Positions 15,857-24,345 of a DNA stretch of 64,000 bases are shown here, in pieces. This DNA is from Beijerinckiaceae bacterium (GTDB lineage Bacteria > Pseudomonadota > Alphaproteobacteria > Rhizobiales > Beijerinckiaceae), in assembly GCA_947452455.1 (NCBI GenBank), contig CANGBX010000004.1:1-64000 (forward strand), given 5' to 3'. A program made the position numbers and the translations under genes. Each line of letters opens with the position of its first letter. Within the stretch, counting starts at the first letter, position 1. The notes under the pieces are model-generated. The model was not told where the DNA came from and searched no databases. It saw only the letters and a program-made list of their open reading frames with translations.

Positions 15857-17191
15857 TTAGCAAAGCCAGTCGATCTGGCGTTCATCTTCGATTTTAAGAA
15901 GCCGCGCAAAAATGCCGGTGGCATCGCCCGCATAATCACGTGTCATAATATCAAATCGCTCGCGCAATTGCGTTGGTGTAAGCGGCATGCCGGGCGTACC
16001 AGGGAATTCAGCTGTTTCCTGTTCAAAGACGCGTCCATCTTTCAGCGTCAGAACAGAGCGCGTCATCCAATCAGAATGGCTTTCACGGCCATCACTCACA
16101 ACACTGATATTCTTGGCCAGAGTCATCACTGTTGCATCTTGCAATTTCGATGGATCGAAACTGGCAGGATCAGCAGCATTGCCTGTCAAAGCGCAAGCCA
16201 GCGAGAAGGGGATCGAATAATTCGCTAGTGCCGGATCACTCGGCGCCTGATTGCCATTAAGCTCAGCCATGCGGCTCGTGCCATGCACAATAACGCTCGC
16301 TACTTGATCAGCTTTGAGGCCAATTTCGCGCTGCCAGCATTCAGCTGCGTAAATCGCTGTATGCGCAGTGATGTGGCACGGATAGCGTTTCAAACAGATT
16401 TTCAGCGTCTCGAAATCTTCGCCCAATCCACCTGTGAGCTTGGCGAGATCTTGCTTGCCACAAAACGTGGCGAGAAATCCGCGCTTGCCTTCGAGCGATT
16501 CATGCGGACCTTCATATCCACGCTCTGCCATCTGCGCAGCAAAGACGCCATTTTGTGCCGCGCGTCCGATATGCAGGCGCTTGACCATGGCGCCCTGTCC
16601 TTCATAGGCAAATTGCATCACGCCCGCTGAAAGCGAAACTGCGATGCCGAAGGCAGAATTCATGCGGCTCGCATCAAGCCCGTAGATTTTGCCTGCTGCC
16701 ACCGCTGCACCAAACGGGCCTGTCAGCCCCGGTGCATGAAATCCGCGCGGCTCTGCGGAATGCAGCGTGGCCGCACCAATGCGCATCATCACTTCAAAGC
16801 CCGCAATAATAGCCTCCAGCAAAGCGCGGCCTGAGGCGTTTCGCTCTTGTGCGGCAGCCAAAGCGGCAGCTACGACAATGGCGCCAGGATGCACACCGGC
16901 GCCGGGCTTGCGCAGGGAATCCAGTTCCAACGCATGGGCCAAAAGACCGTTGGCAAACGCCGCTTGTTCAGCTGCAAGCCTGGCATCCGGAATACCGATG
17001 AGGCGACAATTGCCTTGCGATTGCCGCGCTTGTGCCACAGCCAACCCGCCCCATGTTGTCTTTTGCCCTCGTACCGCAATGGCAAATGTATCAATGAGGC
17101 ACTCACGCGCGCGCGCAATGACATGCGCAGGCACATGATCGAGTGAAAAGTCAGCAGCAAATTGAGCGAGCTTTGCGCTTTCGTGAGCCAT
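15857..17191 (-). CDS. MmgE/PrpD family protein (second of the pair)
   Basis: The 444-residue MmgE/PrpD protein has the family marks ELDSLRKPGAGVHPGA near residue 92, a glycine-rich RGFHAPGLTGPFGAAVAAG segment and MVKRLHIGRAAQNGVFAAQMA near residue 197. YPCHITAHTAIYAAE near 265 is the counterpart of CVGSNHTTLDGI in the neighbouring protein. Differences are large enough for different substrates or a hetero-complex. It starts 4 bases after the CapA-like gene and ends 18 bases before the other PrpD gene. The start at 17191 fits the family N-terminus, though no strong ribosome site is visible. Confidence 0.9.
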   Translation of the reverse strand: MAHESAKLAQFAADFSLDHVPAHVIARARECLIDTFAIAVRGQKTTWGGLAVAQARQSQGNCRLIGIPDARLAAEQAAFANGLLAHALELDSLRKPGAGVHPGAIVVAAALAAAQERNASGRALLEAIIAGFEVMMRIGAATLHSAEPRGFHAPGLTGPFGAAVAAGKIYGLDASRMNSAFGIAVSLSAGVMQFAYEGQGAMVKRLHIGRAAQNGVFAAQMAERGYEGPHESLEGKRGFLATFCGKQDLAKLTGGLGEDFETLKICLKRYPCHITAHTAIYAAECWQREIGLKADQVASVIVHGTSRMAELNGNQAPSDPALANYSIPFSLACALTGNAADPASFDPSKLQDATVMTLAKNISVVSDGRESHSDWMTRSVLTLKDGRVFEQETAEFPGTPGMPLTPTQLRERFDIMTRDYAGDATGIFARLLKIEDERQIDWLC

Positions 17192-17195
17192 GAAT

Positions 17196-18239
17196 TCACG
17201 CCTGCTTCAAGACGATTTCATTGCCATCACGGGCAATCTGCGTTCCCATATCCCGAGAGCGCTTTTCAATATCTTTGAACTCGCTTTCTTCATGGGACAG
17301 ATCACAAACATAGCTTTCATTCTGCTCATTGTGGCGTACGAATTCAAAAGCTGCCCGTTCAATTCCGGCATCTCCGAATTGGACTTTGGCCAGCATGCCG
17401 ATCCAGTCACCATGGGTGATGCCGCCATGACCTGTATGGAAGGAGAAGGAACCAAGCCCATAATAAATCGGCTTGCCCTTATACATTTCGACACCCAGCG
17501 AATAATGCGGGCCATGGCCGATGACGACATCCGCGCCGCCATCAATCGCCGCATGTGCGATTTCTTGCATATAATCCAGTACATCCTTGTGCAGACCCCA
17601 ATGGAAAGAGCAAACAACAATATCAGCTTGCTTACGGGCTTCCGCGAGATCTGCCTGGAACTTTTCGAGATAGGCTTTATCGGCCCATGTCAAAATATAG
17701 GGCGGAATACCAGGCCGGTTCATCGGCGGAATTTCGCGCTTCATTTTATACATGGGTACCTGATAGGCCGTATGGCCACGAATGACCGCAATGCCAGCAG
17801 AATGTTTTGTCGCTTCGTGATTGGTCGCCCAATAGACTGAGCTGCGCTGCAAAAACGCGATCTTCTTGCCGTTGCGCTCGATGATCGCGGGCTTGCGTGC
17901 GGCTGCATCATTGGCGCCGGCACCTGTGTGCAGAAAGCCGGCACGGTCGAGATAGGCAATCGATTCATTGATCGCCTGCTCGCCATAATTGACATTATTG
18001 GCAAGCCCGACGACTTCGATGCGGGCCTGTTTCAAAGCTTTTTCTGTCACATCCGGATCAGAGAAAAAGCCCTCAACGCTCGTTGAGCCCTCATTGAGGC
18101 GCGACGTCAGGCAGCATTCGAGATTTGAGAAAACGAGATCGGCCTTGTCAAAAGTGCCGCGCACTTTGCGAAACGGCACATTTGCATCGGTGACGTTCAT
18201 CAGGTTCACGTCGCCAGTCAGCATCAGGGTGAAGGTCAT
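17196..18239 (-). CDS. CapA-family metallophosphatase-like protein
   Basis: The ATG at 18239 (AAAGAAAAGG upstream) gives 347 residues without a signal peptide, so the protein is expected to be cytosolic. It matches PGA_cap/CapA proteins: TGDVNLM (residues 8-14), VFSNLECCLTS near 40, LANNVNYGEQ near 75, SFHWGLH near 205 and VVIGHGPHYSLGVEMY near 232. In most family members the third block is LANNH, with a metal-binding histidine that is Val here. An altered or lost phosphatase activity is possible. CapA itself is tied to poly-gamma-glutamate capsule synthesis; a catabolic operon is an unusual setting. Confidence 0.85.
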   Translation of the reverse strand: MTFTLMLTGDVNLMNVTDANVPFRKVRGTFDKADLVFSNLECCLTSRLNEGSTSVEGFFSDPDVTEKALKQARIEVVGLANNVNYGEQAINESIAYLDRAGFLHTGAGANDAAARKPAIIERNGKKIAFLQRSSVYWATNHEATKHSAGIAVIRGHTAYQVPMYKMKREIPPMNRPGIPPYILTWADKAYLEKFQADLAEARKQADIVVCSFHWGLHKDVLDYMQEIAHAAIDGGADVVIGHGPHYSLGVEMYKGKPIYYGLGSFSFHTGHGGITHGDWIGMLAKVQFGDAGIERAAFEFVRHNEQNESYVCDLSHEESEFKDIEKRSRDMGTQIARDGNEIVLKQA

Positions 18240-18252
18240 CCTTTTCTTTCCC

Positions 18253-19254
18253 TTAATCAGCAATTTCATTCAGGCCGGGGACGACCAGTGAGGAGATGGG
18301 GATCATTTTTTCCATATCTTTGATCGCCACCATATCGCGCATCATATTTTCCAATGGCTTGCGATGTATGGTGCTGGTGCGTGCAAAAAACTCGATGCGA
18401 CGCAGGAAATCATATGAGTCAGCTATTTCCTTACGATCTCCCTTCGAGGCTTCGGTCAGAATATCAATCGCTTCTTCACGGTTCTTATCATCATAGAACC
18501 AGGCCACAGCCTCATCGACGGCTGTATTGATCTCCCGCGCTTCTTTCATATTGGCTTTGGCCCAGCGCTGCGAGACCTGCATGCCGGTCTGTGGCAGGTC
18601 GGGAGCAAAATCGCGTACGAGACCCAGATCTTTGAACCCATTCTTGATGGCCGTGAAATTAAACGGCGGCACCAACATGGTCGCATCCACGGAACCCGAT
18701 TGCATAGCGGCAAAGCGCGCACCGGTTGCACCAATCACGATAATATCGAAATCGGAATCTTTCAGGCCTGTCTGCGCCATCACACGATCAAAATAGATCT
18801 TGTTAATGTCGCGCAATCCACCAAGGGCTACTTTCTTGCCCTTCAGATCTTCAAGCTTGGTGATGTTCTTGCCACCAATCATCACATAATTGGTTGTCTG
18901 GCCCATAATCCGCATGATGGCGACAGGTGCACCTTTTTCAACCGCATGCAGCGGCTCGGCCAGACCATTCAGCGCGATCATATCAATCGAGCCTGCAGTT
19001 AATTGCTGCACGAGGCCCGGCGCTGTGGGGACAAAGACAACGTCATGCTTAATGCCATGACGGGAAAACAGGCCTTTCTTTTGTGCAATCAGGAACGGCC
19101 AAAGGCCAGATGTCCAAGAGCCCAAAACGCCTGTGACCACGACTTTTTCAGCCGCCGCCGCTGAAGGTGCCGCAACAGGCAAAAGAGACAAAGCCGCGGC
19201 GCAGAGGCCTGCAGCGAGCGTGCGATGCAAGGCTTTACGATTTGTCCATGCCAT
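18253..19254 (-). CDS. ABC transporter substrate-binding protein (NMT1/THI5-like, SsuA/TauA type)
   Basis: The ATG at 19254 has GGGAGGAG at good spacing; an ATG six bases upstream is too close to it. The 333-residue protein has a signal peptide (cut after PSAAAA). The NMT1-type domain follows with VLGSWTSGLWPFLIAQKKGL, the LTAGSIDMIALNG segment near 90 and LKGKKVALGG near 143. Such receptors feed ABC importers for taurine, sulfonates, nitrate, hydroxymethylpyrimidine or phthalate. It follows the ATPase and permease genes of the same operon by 27 bases. A second receptor-like protein opens the operon. Confidence 0.9.
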   Translation of the reverse strand: MAWTNRKALHRTLAAGLCAAALSLLPVAAPSAAAAEKVVVTGVLGSWTSGLWPFLIAQKKGLFSRHGIKHDVVFVPTAPGLVQQLTAGSIDMIALNGLAEPLHAVEKGAPVAIMRIMGQTTNYVMIGGKNITKLEDLKGKKVALGGLRDINKIYFDRVMAQTGLKDSDFDIIVIGATGARFAAMQSGSVDATMLVPPFNFTAIKNGFKDLGLVRDFAPDLPQTGMQVSQRWAKANMKEAREINTAVDEAVAWFYDDKNREEAIDILTEASKGDRKEIADSYDFLRRIEFFARTSTIHRKPLENMMRDMVAIKDMEKMIPISSLVVPGLNEIAD

Positions 19255-19287
19255 GACCATCTCCTCCCGTAATCGGCTTGTCGCCTG

Positions 19288-20061
19288 TTAGATTTTCTCT
19301 ACCAGCACGCTTTCGCGCACATCATTCTCGATCAATCGCCAGATGCGATCAACCAATGCCACAAATTCGGGGCGGCGCTTGGTTGCCATATTGCGCGGGC
19401 GCGGCAAATCAATCCGAATATCTTCCAGCAACCGACCGGGGCGGCGTGCAAAAACCAGCACACGATCAGCCAAAAATACGGCCTCATCGATTTGATGGGT
19501 GACGAAGAGCACGGTCTTGCGACCTTCTTCCCAGATACGCTGCAATTCTGTCTGCATGATTTCGCGTGTTTGCGCATCAAGCGCCGAAAACGGCTCGTCC
19601 ATTAGCAAGACTTTGGGGTCGATAGCGAGCGCACGCGCAAGATTGACGCGCTGGCGCATGCCACCTGAGAGCTGACGCGGGTGATAATTTTCAAACCCCG
19701 CAAGCCCTACAAGCTCCAGTAATTTGCGCACACGTGCCGTCTCTGTTGCGTCGAGCCGCCCGGCAAGCTCGAGACCCACAACTGTGTTCTCCATGACGGT
19801 GCGCCAAGGCAGAAGGCTGTCTTGTTGAAAGACAAAGCCGCGGTCACGACCCGGGCCTTCGATTTTCTTGTCCGCTAAATAGACTGCACCTTCGTCAGCC
19901 GCCTCGAGACCGGCAACGGTGCGCAAGAATGTCGTCTTGCCGCAGCCTGAGGGGCCAACGAGGGCTACAAATTCGCCGTCTTCAACGGTGAGATTGACAT
20001 CGGCCAAGGCCTGCAAATCGCCAAACCATTTTGAAAGACCAGATGAGACGAGCTTTGACAT
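19288..20061 (-). CDS. ABC transporter ATP-binding protein (SsuB/TauB type)
   Basis: From the ATG at 20061 the protein has 257 residues. Walker A is GPSGCGKTT near residue 37, the Q-loop is in FVFQQD, the signature is LSGGMRQR near 137, Walker B is VLLMDEPFSALD near 157 and the H-loop is in VTHQIDEA near 192. This is the nitrate/sulfonate/taurine class of importer ATPase. It sits between permease and binding protein genes in a usual importer arrangement, 7 bases after the permease stop. An upstream ATG at 20112 overlaps the permease and was not chosen. Confidence 0.94.
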   Translation of the reverse strand: MSKLVSSGLSKWFGDLQALADVNLTVEDGEFVALVGPSGCGKTTFLRTVAGLEAADEGAVYLADKKIEGPGRDRGFVFQQDSLLPWRTVMENTVVGLELAGRLDATETARVRKLLELVGLAGFENYHPRQLSGGMRQRVNLARALAIDPKVLLMDEPFSALDAQTREIMQTELQRIWEEGRKTVLFVTHQIDEAVFLADRVLVFARRPGRLLEDIRIDLPRPRNMATKRRPEFVALVDRIWRLIENDVRESVLVEKI

Positions 20062-20068
20062 GATGACC

Positions 20069-20854
20069 TTAATCCTTCGTCCAAGGAACAAGGCGCGCCT
20101 CAAGCCAAGCAAAGGCGCTGTTCATGGCAATACCGCTAGCAGCCAGAATACTCACAGCCGCAAATAATTCTGGCATATTAAAACTATCGGCTGATGCACC
20201 GATCAGGCGGCCAAGGCCCAGGCGCGAGCCAAACAATTCGGCAACCACGACACCGATCAAACCGCGCCCAATACCAAGCTTGAGCCCAGCCAGAATGAAT
20301 GGCGTAGCTGATGGCAGTGAGACCTTGAAGAAGAGCTGACGCGGTGTCGCGCCAAAGGCCCGCATCATTTCGAGATAGCGCTCACTCGTCGAGCGGATTC
20401 CGGCTTCTGTATTGATGATGACCGCAAAAACGACCAGCAAAAATACGATGACAATTTTCGACCAGACACCAATGCCAAGCCAAAGAATAAAGAGCGGACC
20501 AAGCGCAACGGTAGGTGTGGCATAAAAGCCGGAAATCCAAGGTTGCAGCCAATGTTTGGCAAATGCACTCGTCGCGATCAGCAGTCCGACGCAAATGCCG
20601 ATCACCGCCGCAATGGCATAACCTGCGAAAAACTCAATGCCGCTCGTATAGACATGCTTCCAGAGTTCGCCTGTTTCAATCAGGCGCATGAGCGCTTTCA
20701 CAACTTGCAGAGGTGAGGCAAGAAACAAAGGATTGGCGATGACATAGTCCGAAATCATCTGCCAAACAAAAAGCCCGCTCGTCACTGACAGAAGCGAGAT
20801 CTGCCAAGGCGCGAGCCCTTGTTTTTTGACAACAGACTGCGCCTTGCCGCTCAT
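20069..20854 (-). CDS. ABC transporter permease (SsuC/TauC type)
   Basis: The 261-residue inner-membrane protein has about six membrane helices. The cytoplasmic EAA loop is near residues 165-185 (ERYLEMMRAFGATPRQLFFK, then SLPSATPFILAGLKLGIG), matching the BPD_transp_1 family of taurine/sulfonate/nitrate importers. It overlaps the preceding receptor-like gene by 4 bases, which indicates translational coupling. With the ATPase and NMT1-type receptor it forms a complete importer whose substrate is unknown. Confidence 0.94.
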   Translation of the reverse strand: MSGKAQSVVKKQGLAPWQISLLSVTSGLFVWQMISDYVIANPLFLASPLQVVKALMRLIETGELWKHVYTSGIEFFAGYAIAAVIGICVGLLIATSAFAKHWLQPWISGFYATPTVALGPLFILWLGIGVWSKIVIVFLLVVFAVIINTEAGIRSTSERYLEMMRAFGATPRQLFFKVSLPSATPFILAGLKLGIGRGLIGVVVAELFGSRLGLGRLIGASADSFNMPELFAAVSILAASGIAMNSAFAWLEARLVPWTKD

Positions 20855-21774
20855 TTTGTCCCGCCTTGCAAAAGCTTCATTGCAGCCGTGTGGAACGAGA
20901 GATCGTAATAATCTTCTGGCTGGCCGCAGCGACTTTGCGGATCAAAGAAGCGGCGCAAATTAAGGGTGTTCTCAACAGCCCCACGGTCCATGGCAGCTGT
21001 CGGATCAAGACCATATTTCGGCACACGCAACAATCGCACGGCTTCATCGGCCATGGACGGATCAATCTTCAATTTGCGGATACAAATGTCGGCGCACAGA
21101 GCCTGATTGGCAGGATCAAGTACGAAAGACAGGCACTCCACATAAGCTGCAATATAGCGAATGGTGAGTTCCTGATGGGAATCAAACCAAGAACGCAGAC
21201 CAAAAGCGGACCCTGCCTGATAGGGACCGATGAAATCGGTCGTGTCGCCCAGCGAGCGCATGCCCATGGCTTTGGTCTCGAGCGAATAAGGCACGTTGAG
21301 AACAGCCGATGATTTGACCGGATTGTTTTTCAGGGCCTCCACGCGCAATTCACCGCGCCCGACCGCCACAACTTCATAATCGGCGTCCCTCACCAAGCCC
21401 TTATCCGCAAAAATGCGATAGGCCTGCAAAGCAAAGGCTGTGTCCGGTGCATCGACAAAGAGGCGCCCGCCTTTGATCTCTTCGATCTTTTGAATGTCCG
21501 GCGTGACAATCAGCTCATTCATGCCCGGATCGCCGCCCATCACAGCGACAACATCGACCCCGTCATCATCGCGCATCGACACTGCATTATCGATGGCGAC
21601 ATGGACGATCTGGAAGTCGCCATTGGCGATACCATCGCGCTGGGCGCGGGAAGAATTGGTGGAGACAAGCTCAAGCGCAATGCCGCGCCGCTCGAAAATG
21701 CCCTGCGCCAGGCCTGCATGGAAGGGAAGCGCCTTGGCGGTCGGGTTACTATTGACGATGAGACGGTCAGCCAC
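20851..21774 (-). CDS. ABC-transporter-receptor-like protein without a signal peptide, first gene of the ten-gene operon
   Basis: The protein has 307 residues from a GTG at 21774 (VADRLIVNSNPTAKALPFHA). It is related to nitrate/sulfonate/NMT1 substrate-binding proteins (GLAQGIFERRGIALELV, DFQIVHVAIDNAV, DGVDVVAVMGG). No hydrophobic signal is encoded, so either it is cytosolic or the real 5' end is elsewhere. Upstream, GGGAGGAAAG and ATG at 21841 form a strong start in another frame that ends 8 bases into this gene. The in-frame TTG at 21813 is a weaker alternative. This gene overlaps the permease by 4 bases. Confidence 0.8.
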   Translation of the reverse strand: MADRLIVNSNPTAKALPFHAGLAQGIFERRGIALELVSTNSSRAQRDGIANGDFQIVHVAIDNAVSMRDDDGVDVVAVMGGDPGMNELIVTPDIQKIEEIKGGRLFVDAPDTAFALQAYRIFADKGLVRDADYEVVAVGRGELRVEALKNNPVKSSAVLNVPYSLETKAMGMRSLGDTTDFIGPYQAGSAFGLRSWFDSHQELTIRYIAAYVECLSFVLDPANQALCADICIRKLKIDPSMADEAVRLLRVPKYGLDPTAAMDRGAVENTLNLRRFFDPQSRCGQPEDYYDLSFHTAAMKLLQGGTK

Positions 21775-21841
21775 GGGTTCCAACCCCGCTTTTCTTTTGT
21801 GTGCACTGCACAAAAAGAGCCCTTGGCTGAATGGCCTTCAT
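21767..21841 (-). CDS. Candidate 24-residue leader peptide (or frameshifted true start) of the ten-gene operon
   Basis: An ATG at 21841 follows the best ribosome site in the operon (GGGAGGAAAG). The reading frame (MKAIQPRALFVQCTQKKSGV and four more residues) ends at TGA 21769-21767, which overlaps the GTG start at 21774 of the receptor-like gene. It may be a leader that couples translation into the operon. Alternatively, a single-base frame error or mutation has separated the natural start from the receptor gene. Confidence 0.4.
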   Translation of the reverse strand: MKAIQPRALFVQCTQKKSGVGTRG

Positions 21842-21917
21842 CTTTCCTCCCGCCACTTTCATGATGGACAGCGCAGAGCGCGCCGCCTAGTTTATTGGTC
21901 AGGGGGAAGTCTCGTCT

Positions 21918-21944
21918 TTTCAGTGGCAACAAGCCAATCTGAAA
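21918..21944. promoter_or_regulatory. Inverted repeat, candidate operator of the LysR regulator
   Basis: TTTCAGTGGC (21918-21927), a five-base spacer, then GCCA-AT-CTGAAA (21933-21944) form an almost perfect inverted repeat. It lies between the divergent LysR gene (start 21996) and the ten-gene operon (start near 21841). The location and the dyad are as expected for a LysR-type activation site. A second pair, ATTGG at 21894 and CCAAT at 21934, overlaps it. Confidence 0.45.
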
Positions 21945-21995
21945 CGGACGCGATCTCATAAAATTTCTGCACCGGGGACAAAAGCGTGCGCCGCC

Positions 21996-23249
21996 ATGAG
22001 TGAGCGAATCCCGAGTTTTCGGCACTTGCGCGTCTTTGATGCGATTGCGCAGTGCAAGAACTTCAGCCGTGGCGCAGCCGCTGTCCATTTGTCGCAACCA
22101 GCCGCGACCCAGGCCATTCTCAATCTCGAAAAATGGGCCGAGGCCTCGCTTTTTTACCGCAATAAGGGCGGCACCTATCTCACAGAAGAAGGTGGCGTGC
22201 TGCAAGAAGCCGTTCAGCGCATGTTTGATCGCGTTGAAAAAACACTGGCCAGCGAGGTCTTTGAAGGCTCGACAGAGAAGGCCCGTTTTGCCTCCTCGCG
22301 CATCAAATCCTCGCATGTCAAAGTTTTGCGTGCGATCTCGGAGTTTTCCTCCCTCGAAATGGCAGCCAATTCGCTCAAACTCTCGCGCCCGGCGGTGCAA
22401 CGCATTGCGCGTGATTTTGAAATGAGCCTTGGCATTCAGCTGTTTGAGCGCACGCCGCGGGGTGTTTGTGCCACGCCGCTGGGCTCACGTATCAGCCAAT
22501 CCTTCCAACAAGCCGCTTTTGAGCTATCGGCTGCCCTTGATGAAATTGCCCTTCTGCAGCAGCGTTTTTCGATGCAGCTCTTCATCGGCGCGCAGCCTTT
22601 GTGCTCAACCTCGCTGCTTGCGGCCAGCATCAATGACCTTCTGGTTATCTATCCGCAAATGCAGGTGCGCATTATTGAGGGCTCCTATCATTATCTTCTG
22701 AACGAACTCCAGAATGGCCGCATCGACATGATGTTCGGGGCGTTAAAGCGCCCTGATACTGTCGAGAATGTGCGCGAAATTCCCCTCTTCCAAGAGCCCT
22801 ATTGTATTGCTGCGCGGATGGATCATCCGTTGATGAGCAAGCACAGAGTGACACTCAAAGACATTGCGGCTTGTGATTGGGTTCTCTCAGGCCCGAGCAC
22901 GCAACGCCGCCGTACATTCGAGCTGATGTTCAAAAATTCACCTGTGCGCCCGACCACACAGATCGAAGCCACTTCCGTTTCCGCACAGATCGCATTTCTC
23001 GCCTCCAGCAATCGCCTAGCCTTGCTGACGCCGCTTGAACTCGAGTTCGATCCGCATATGGGCAAGATCGGCAAGCTCGATTATGACACCGGCATTACCC
23101 GTATTCCGGATGGATTGACCGTTCGCACCGAATGGAAGCCTACAGGCGTGCAAGGGCGCTTCGTCGCATGCCTGCGCAGCCGCATCGTCGATATGCAGCG
23201 CCTGCCTGAGGATCTGCCGGACGATTTGCAGCTCAGCATGAGCGAGTGA
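21996..23249 (+). CDS. LysR-family regulator with two tandem HTH domains
   Basis: The 417-residue protein is about 110 residues longer than ordinary LysR regulators because it has two DNA-binding domains. The first is at residues 6-66 (FRHLRVFDAIAQCKNFSRGA, then HLSQPAATQAILNLEKW). The second is at 104-165 (SHVKVLRAISEFSSLEMAAN, then LSRPAVQRIARDFEMSLGIQ). A typical effector-binding domain follows from about 195 (MQLFIGAQPL). It is transcribed divergently from the ten-gene operon and lies upstream of the VOC and PrpB-like genes, so it probably controls both sides. The start at 21996 fits the HTH1 N-terminus; no strong ribosome site is seen. Confidence 0.92.
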   Translation: MSERIPSFRHLRVFDAIAQCKNFSRGAAAVHLSQPAATQAILNLEKWAEASLFYRNKGGTYLTEEGGVLQEAVQRMFDRVEKTLASEVFEGSTEKARFASSRIKSSHVKVLRAISEFSSLEMAANSLKLSRPAVQRIARDFEMSLGIQLFERTPRGVCATPLGSRISQSFQQAAFELSAALDEIALLQQRFSMQLFIGAQPLCSTSLLAASINDLLVIYPQMQVRIIEGSYHYLLNELQNGRIDMMFGALKRPDTVENVREIPLFQEPYCIAARMDHPLMSKHRVTLKDIAACDWVLSGPSTQRRRTFELMFKNSPVRPTTQIEATSVSAQIAFLASSNRLALLTPLELEFDPHMGKIGKLDYDTGITRIPDGLTVRTEWKPTGVQGRFVACLRSRIVDMQRLPEDLPDDLQLSMSE

Positions 23250-23373
23250 CCCGCCTCATTCGGATTAGGCTCAGACTCATTGACTTTTCGCTATAGCGCC
23301 TCGCTTTTTGCGGAGACTCCGGCCATTCTGTAAAAGAGCAAAATCACCGGGCAGCGCCCGCAAGGAGGACATC

Positions 23374-24321
23374 ATGACCGAGATCCGTGTCAACGGCCTG
23401 CGCGGGGTCGAACTCGCCGTCTTCAATCTCAAGGAAACAGCCGATTTCTACGCGCAAGCCTGGGGCTTGTCGGAAGTCGCCTCCGCCAATGGCACGGCTT
23501 ACATGCGCGCTGCCGGCAATGAACATCACGTGCTGAGCCTTCATGAGGCCCCGCGCGCCGGACTTATTGCAATCAATTTCTCCGCACCCTCGCGCATCGC
23601 GGTTGATGGCCTGCATGCGAAAGCCAAAGCCATGGGCTGCGAGATTGTCTCAGGCCCAGCCGAGCTCGCAGCGATTGCAGGTGGCGGCTATGGCTTCTCG
23701 GTCAAAACGCCCGAAGGCCAGACGCTGAATATTTCAGCCGACGTCGTCCAGCATGGCGCAGGCAATTTTCATGATCATTCGCGCCCGACCAAGCTGTCGC
23801 ATGCCGTGCTCAATGTCGCTGACGTCGATAAGCAGAGGAACTTCTTTATCGATGTGCTCGGCTTCCGCCTGACAGATTCAACAGCACGCATGGATTTCGT
23901 GCGCTGCTCGTCCTACCACCACTCCATCGCACTTGCCCGTGCGCAGGGCGCCGGCCTCAACCACATGGCCTATGAAGTTGAAAACTTCGACGGCCTGATG
24001 CGCGGTGCTGGCCGCATGAAAAAGCATGGCTTTAAAATCGGCTGGGGTGTTGGCCGCCACGGGCCTGGCAATAATCTCTTCTCATACTTCATCGAGCCGA
24101 ATGGTTTCGTCACCGAATATACGGCGGAAGTCGATTATATTGACGAAGCCAAGCATATTGTCGGCACGCCGGATTACTGGGCCAAGATCATGAATGGCCC
24201 CGATCGCTTCGGCTTGGCTGATCCGTCGCCCGAATTGCGCGATGCGATGGCTGGCAAAATTCTCGATGAACGCAACAAGGCTTGCGAAGAGATCATCTCG
24301 AAGAAACTCGCCTCCGCTTAA
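23374..24321 (+). CDS. VOC-family protein of extradiol ring-cleavage dioxygenase type
   Basis: The ATG at 23374 follows AAGGAGG by 5 bases, giving 315 residues. It has two VOC repeats (about residues 8-118 and 138-260), as in catechol 2,3-dioxygenase/BphC-type enzymes. In the second repeat the likely Fe(II) ligands are the histidine in LSHAVLNV near 142, the one in LNHMAYEV near 195 and the glutamate in VTEYTAEVD near 247. Such enzymes cleave catechols or other vicinal diols next to the hydroxyls, in the cytosol. The gene is 124 bases after the LysR gene and 24 bases before the PrpB-like gene. The substrate cannot be told. Confidence 0.9.
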   Translation: MTEIRVNGLRGVELAVFNLKETADFYAQAWGLSEVASANGTAYMRAAGNEHHVLSLHEAPRAGLIAINFSAPSRIAVDGLHAKAKAMGCEIVSGPAELAAIAGGGYGFSVKTPEGQTLNISADVVQHGAGNFHDHSRPTKLSHAVLNVADVDKQRNFFIDVLGFRLTDSTARMDFVRCSSYHHSIALARAQGAGLNHMAYEVENFDGLMRGAGRMKKHGFKIGWGVGRHGPGNNLFSYFIEPNGFVTEYTAEVDYIDEAKHIVGTPDYWAKIMNGPDRFGLADPSPELRDAMAGKILDERNKACEEIISKKLASA

Positions 24322-24345
24322 CAAACAAGAAAAACGGAACACAAC

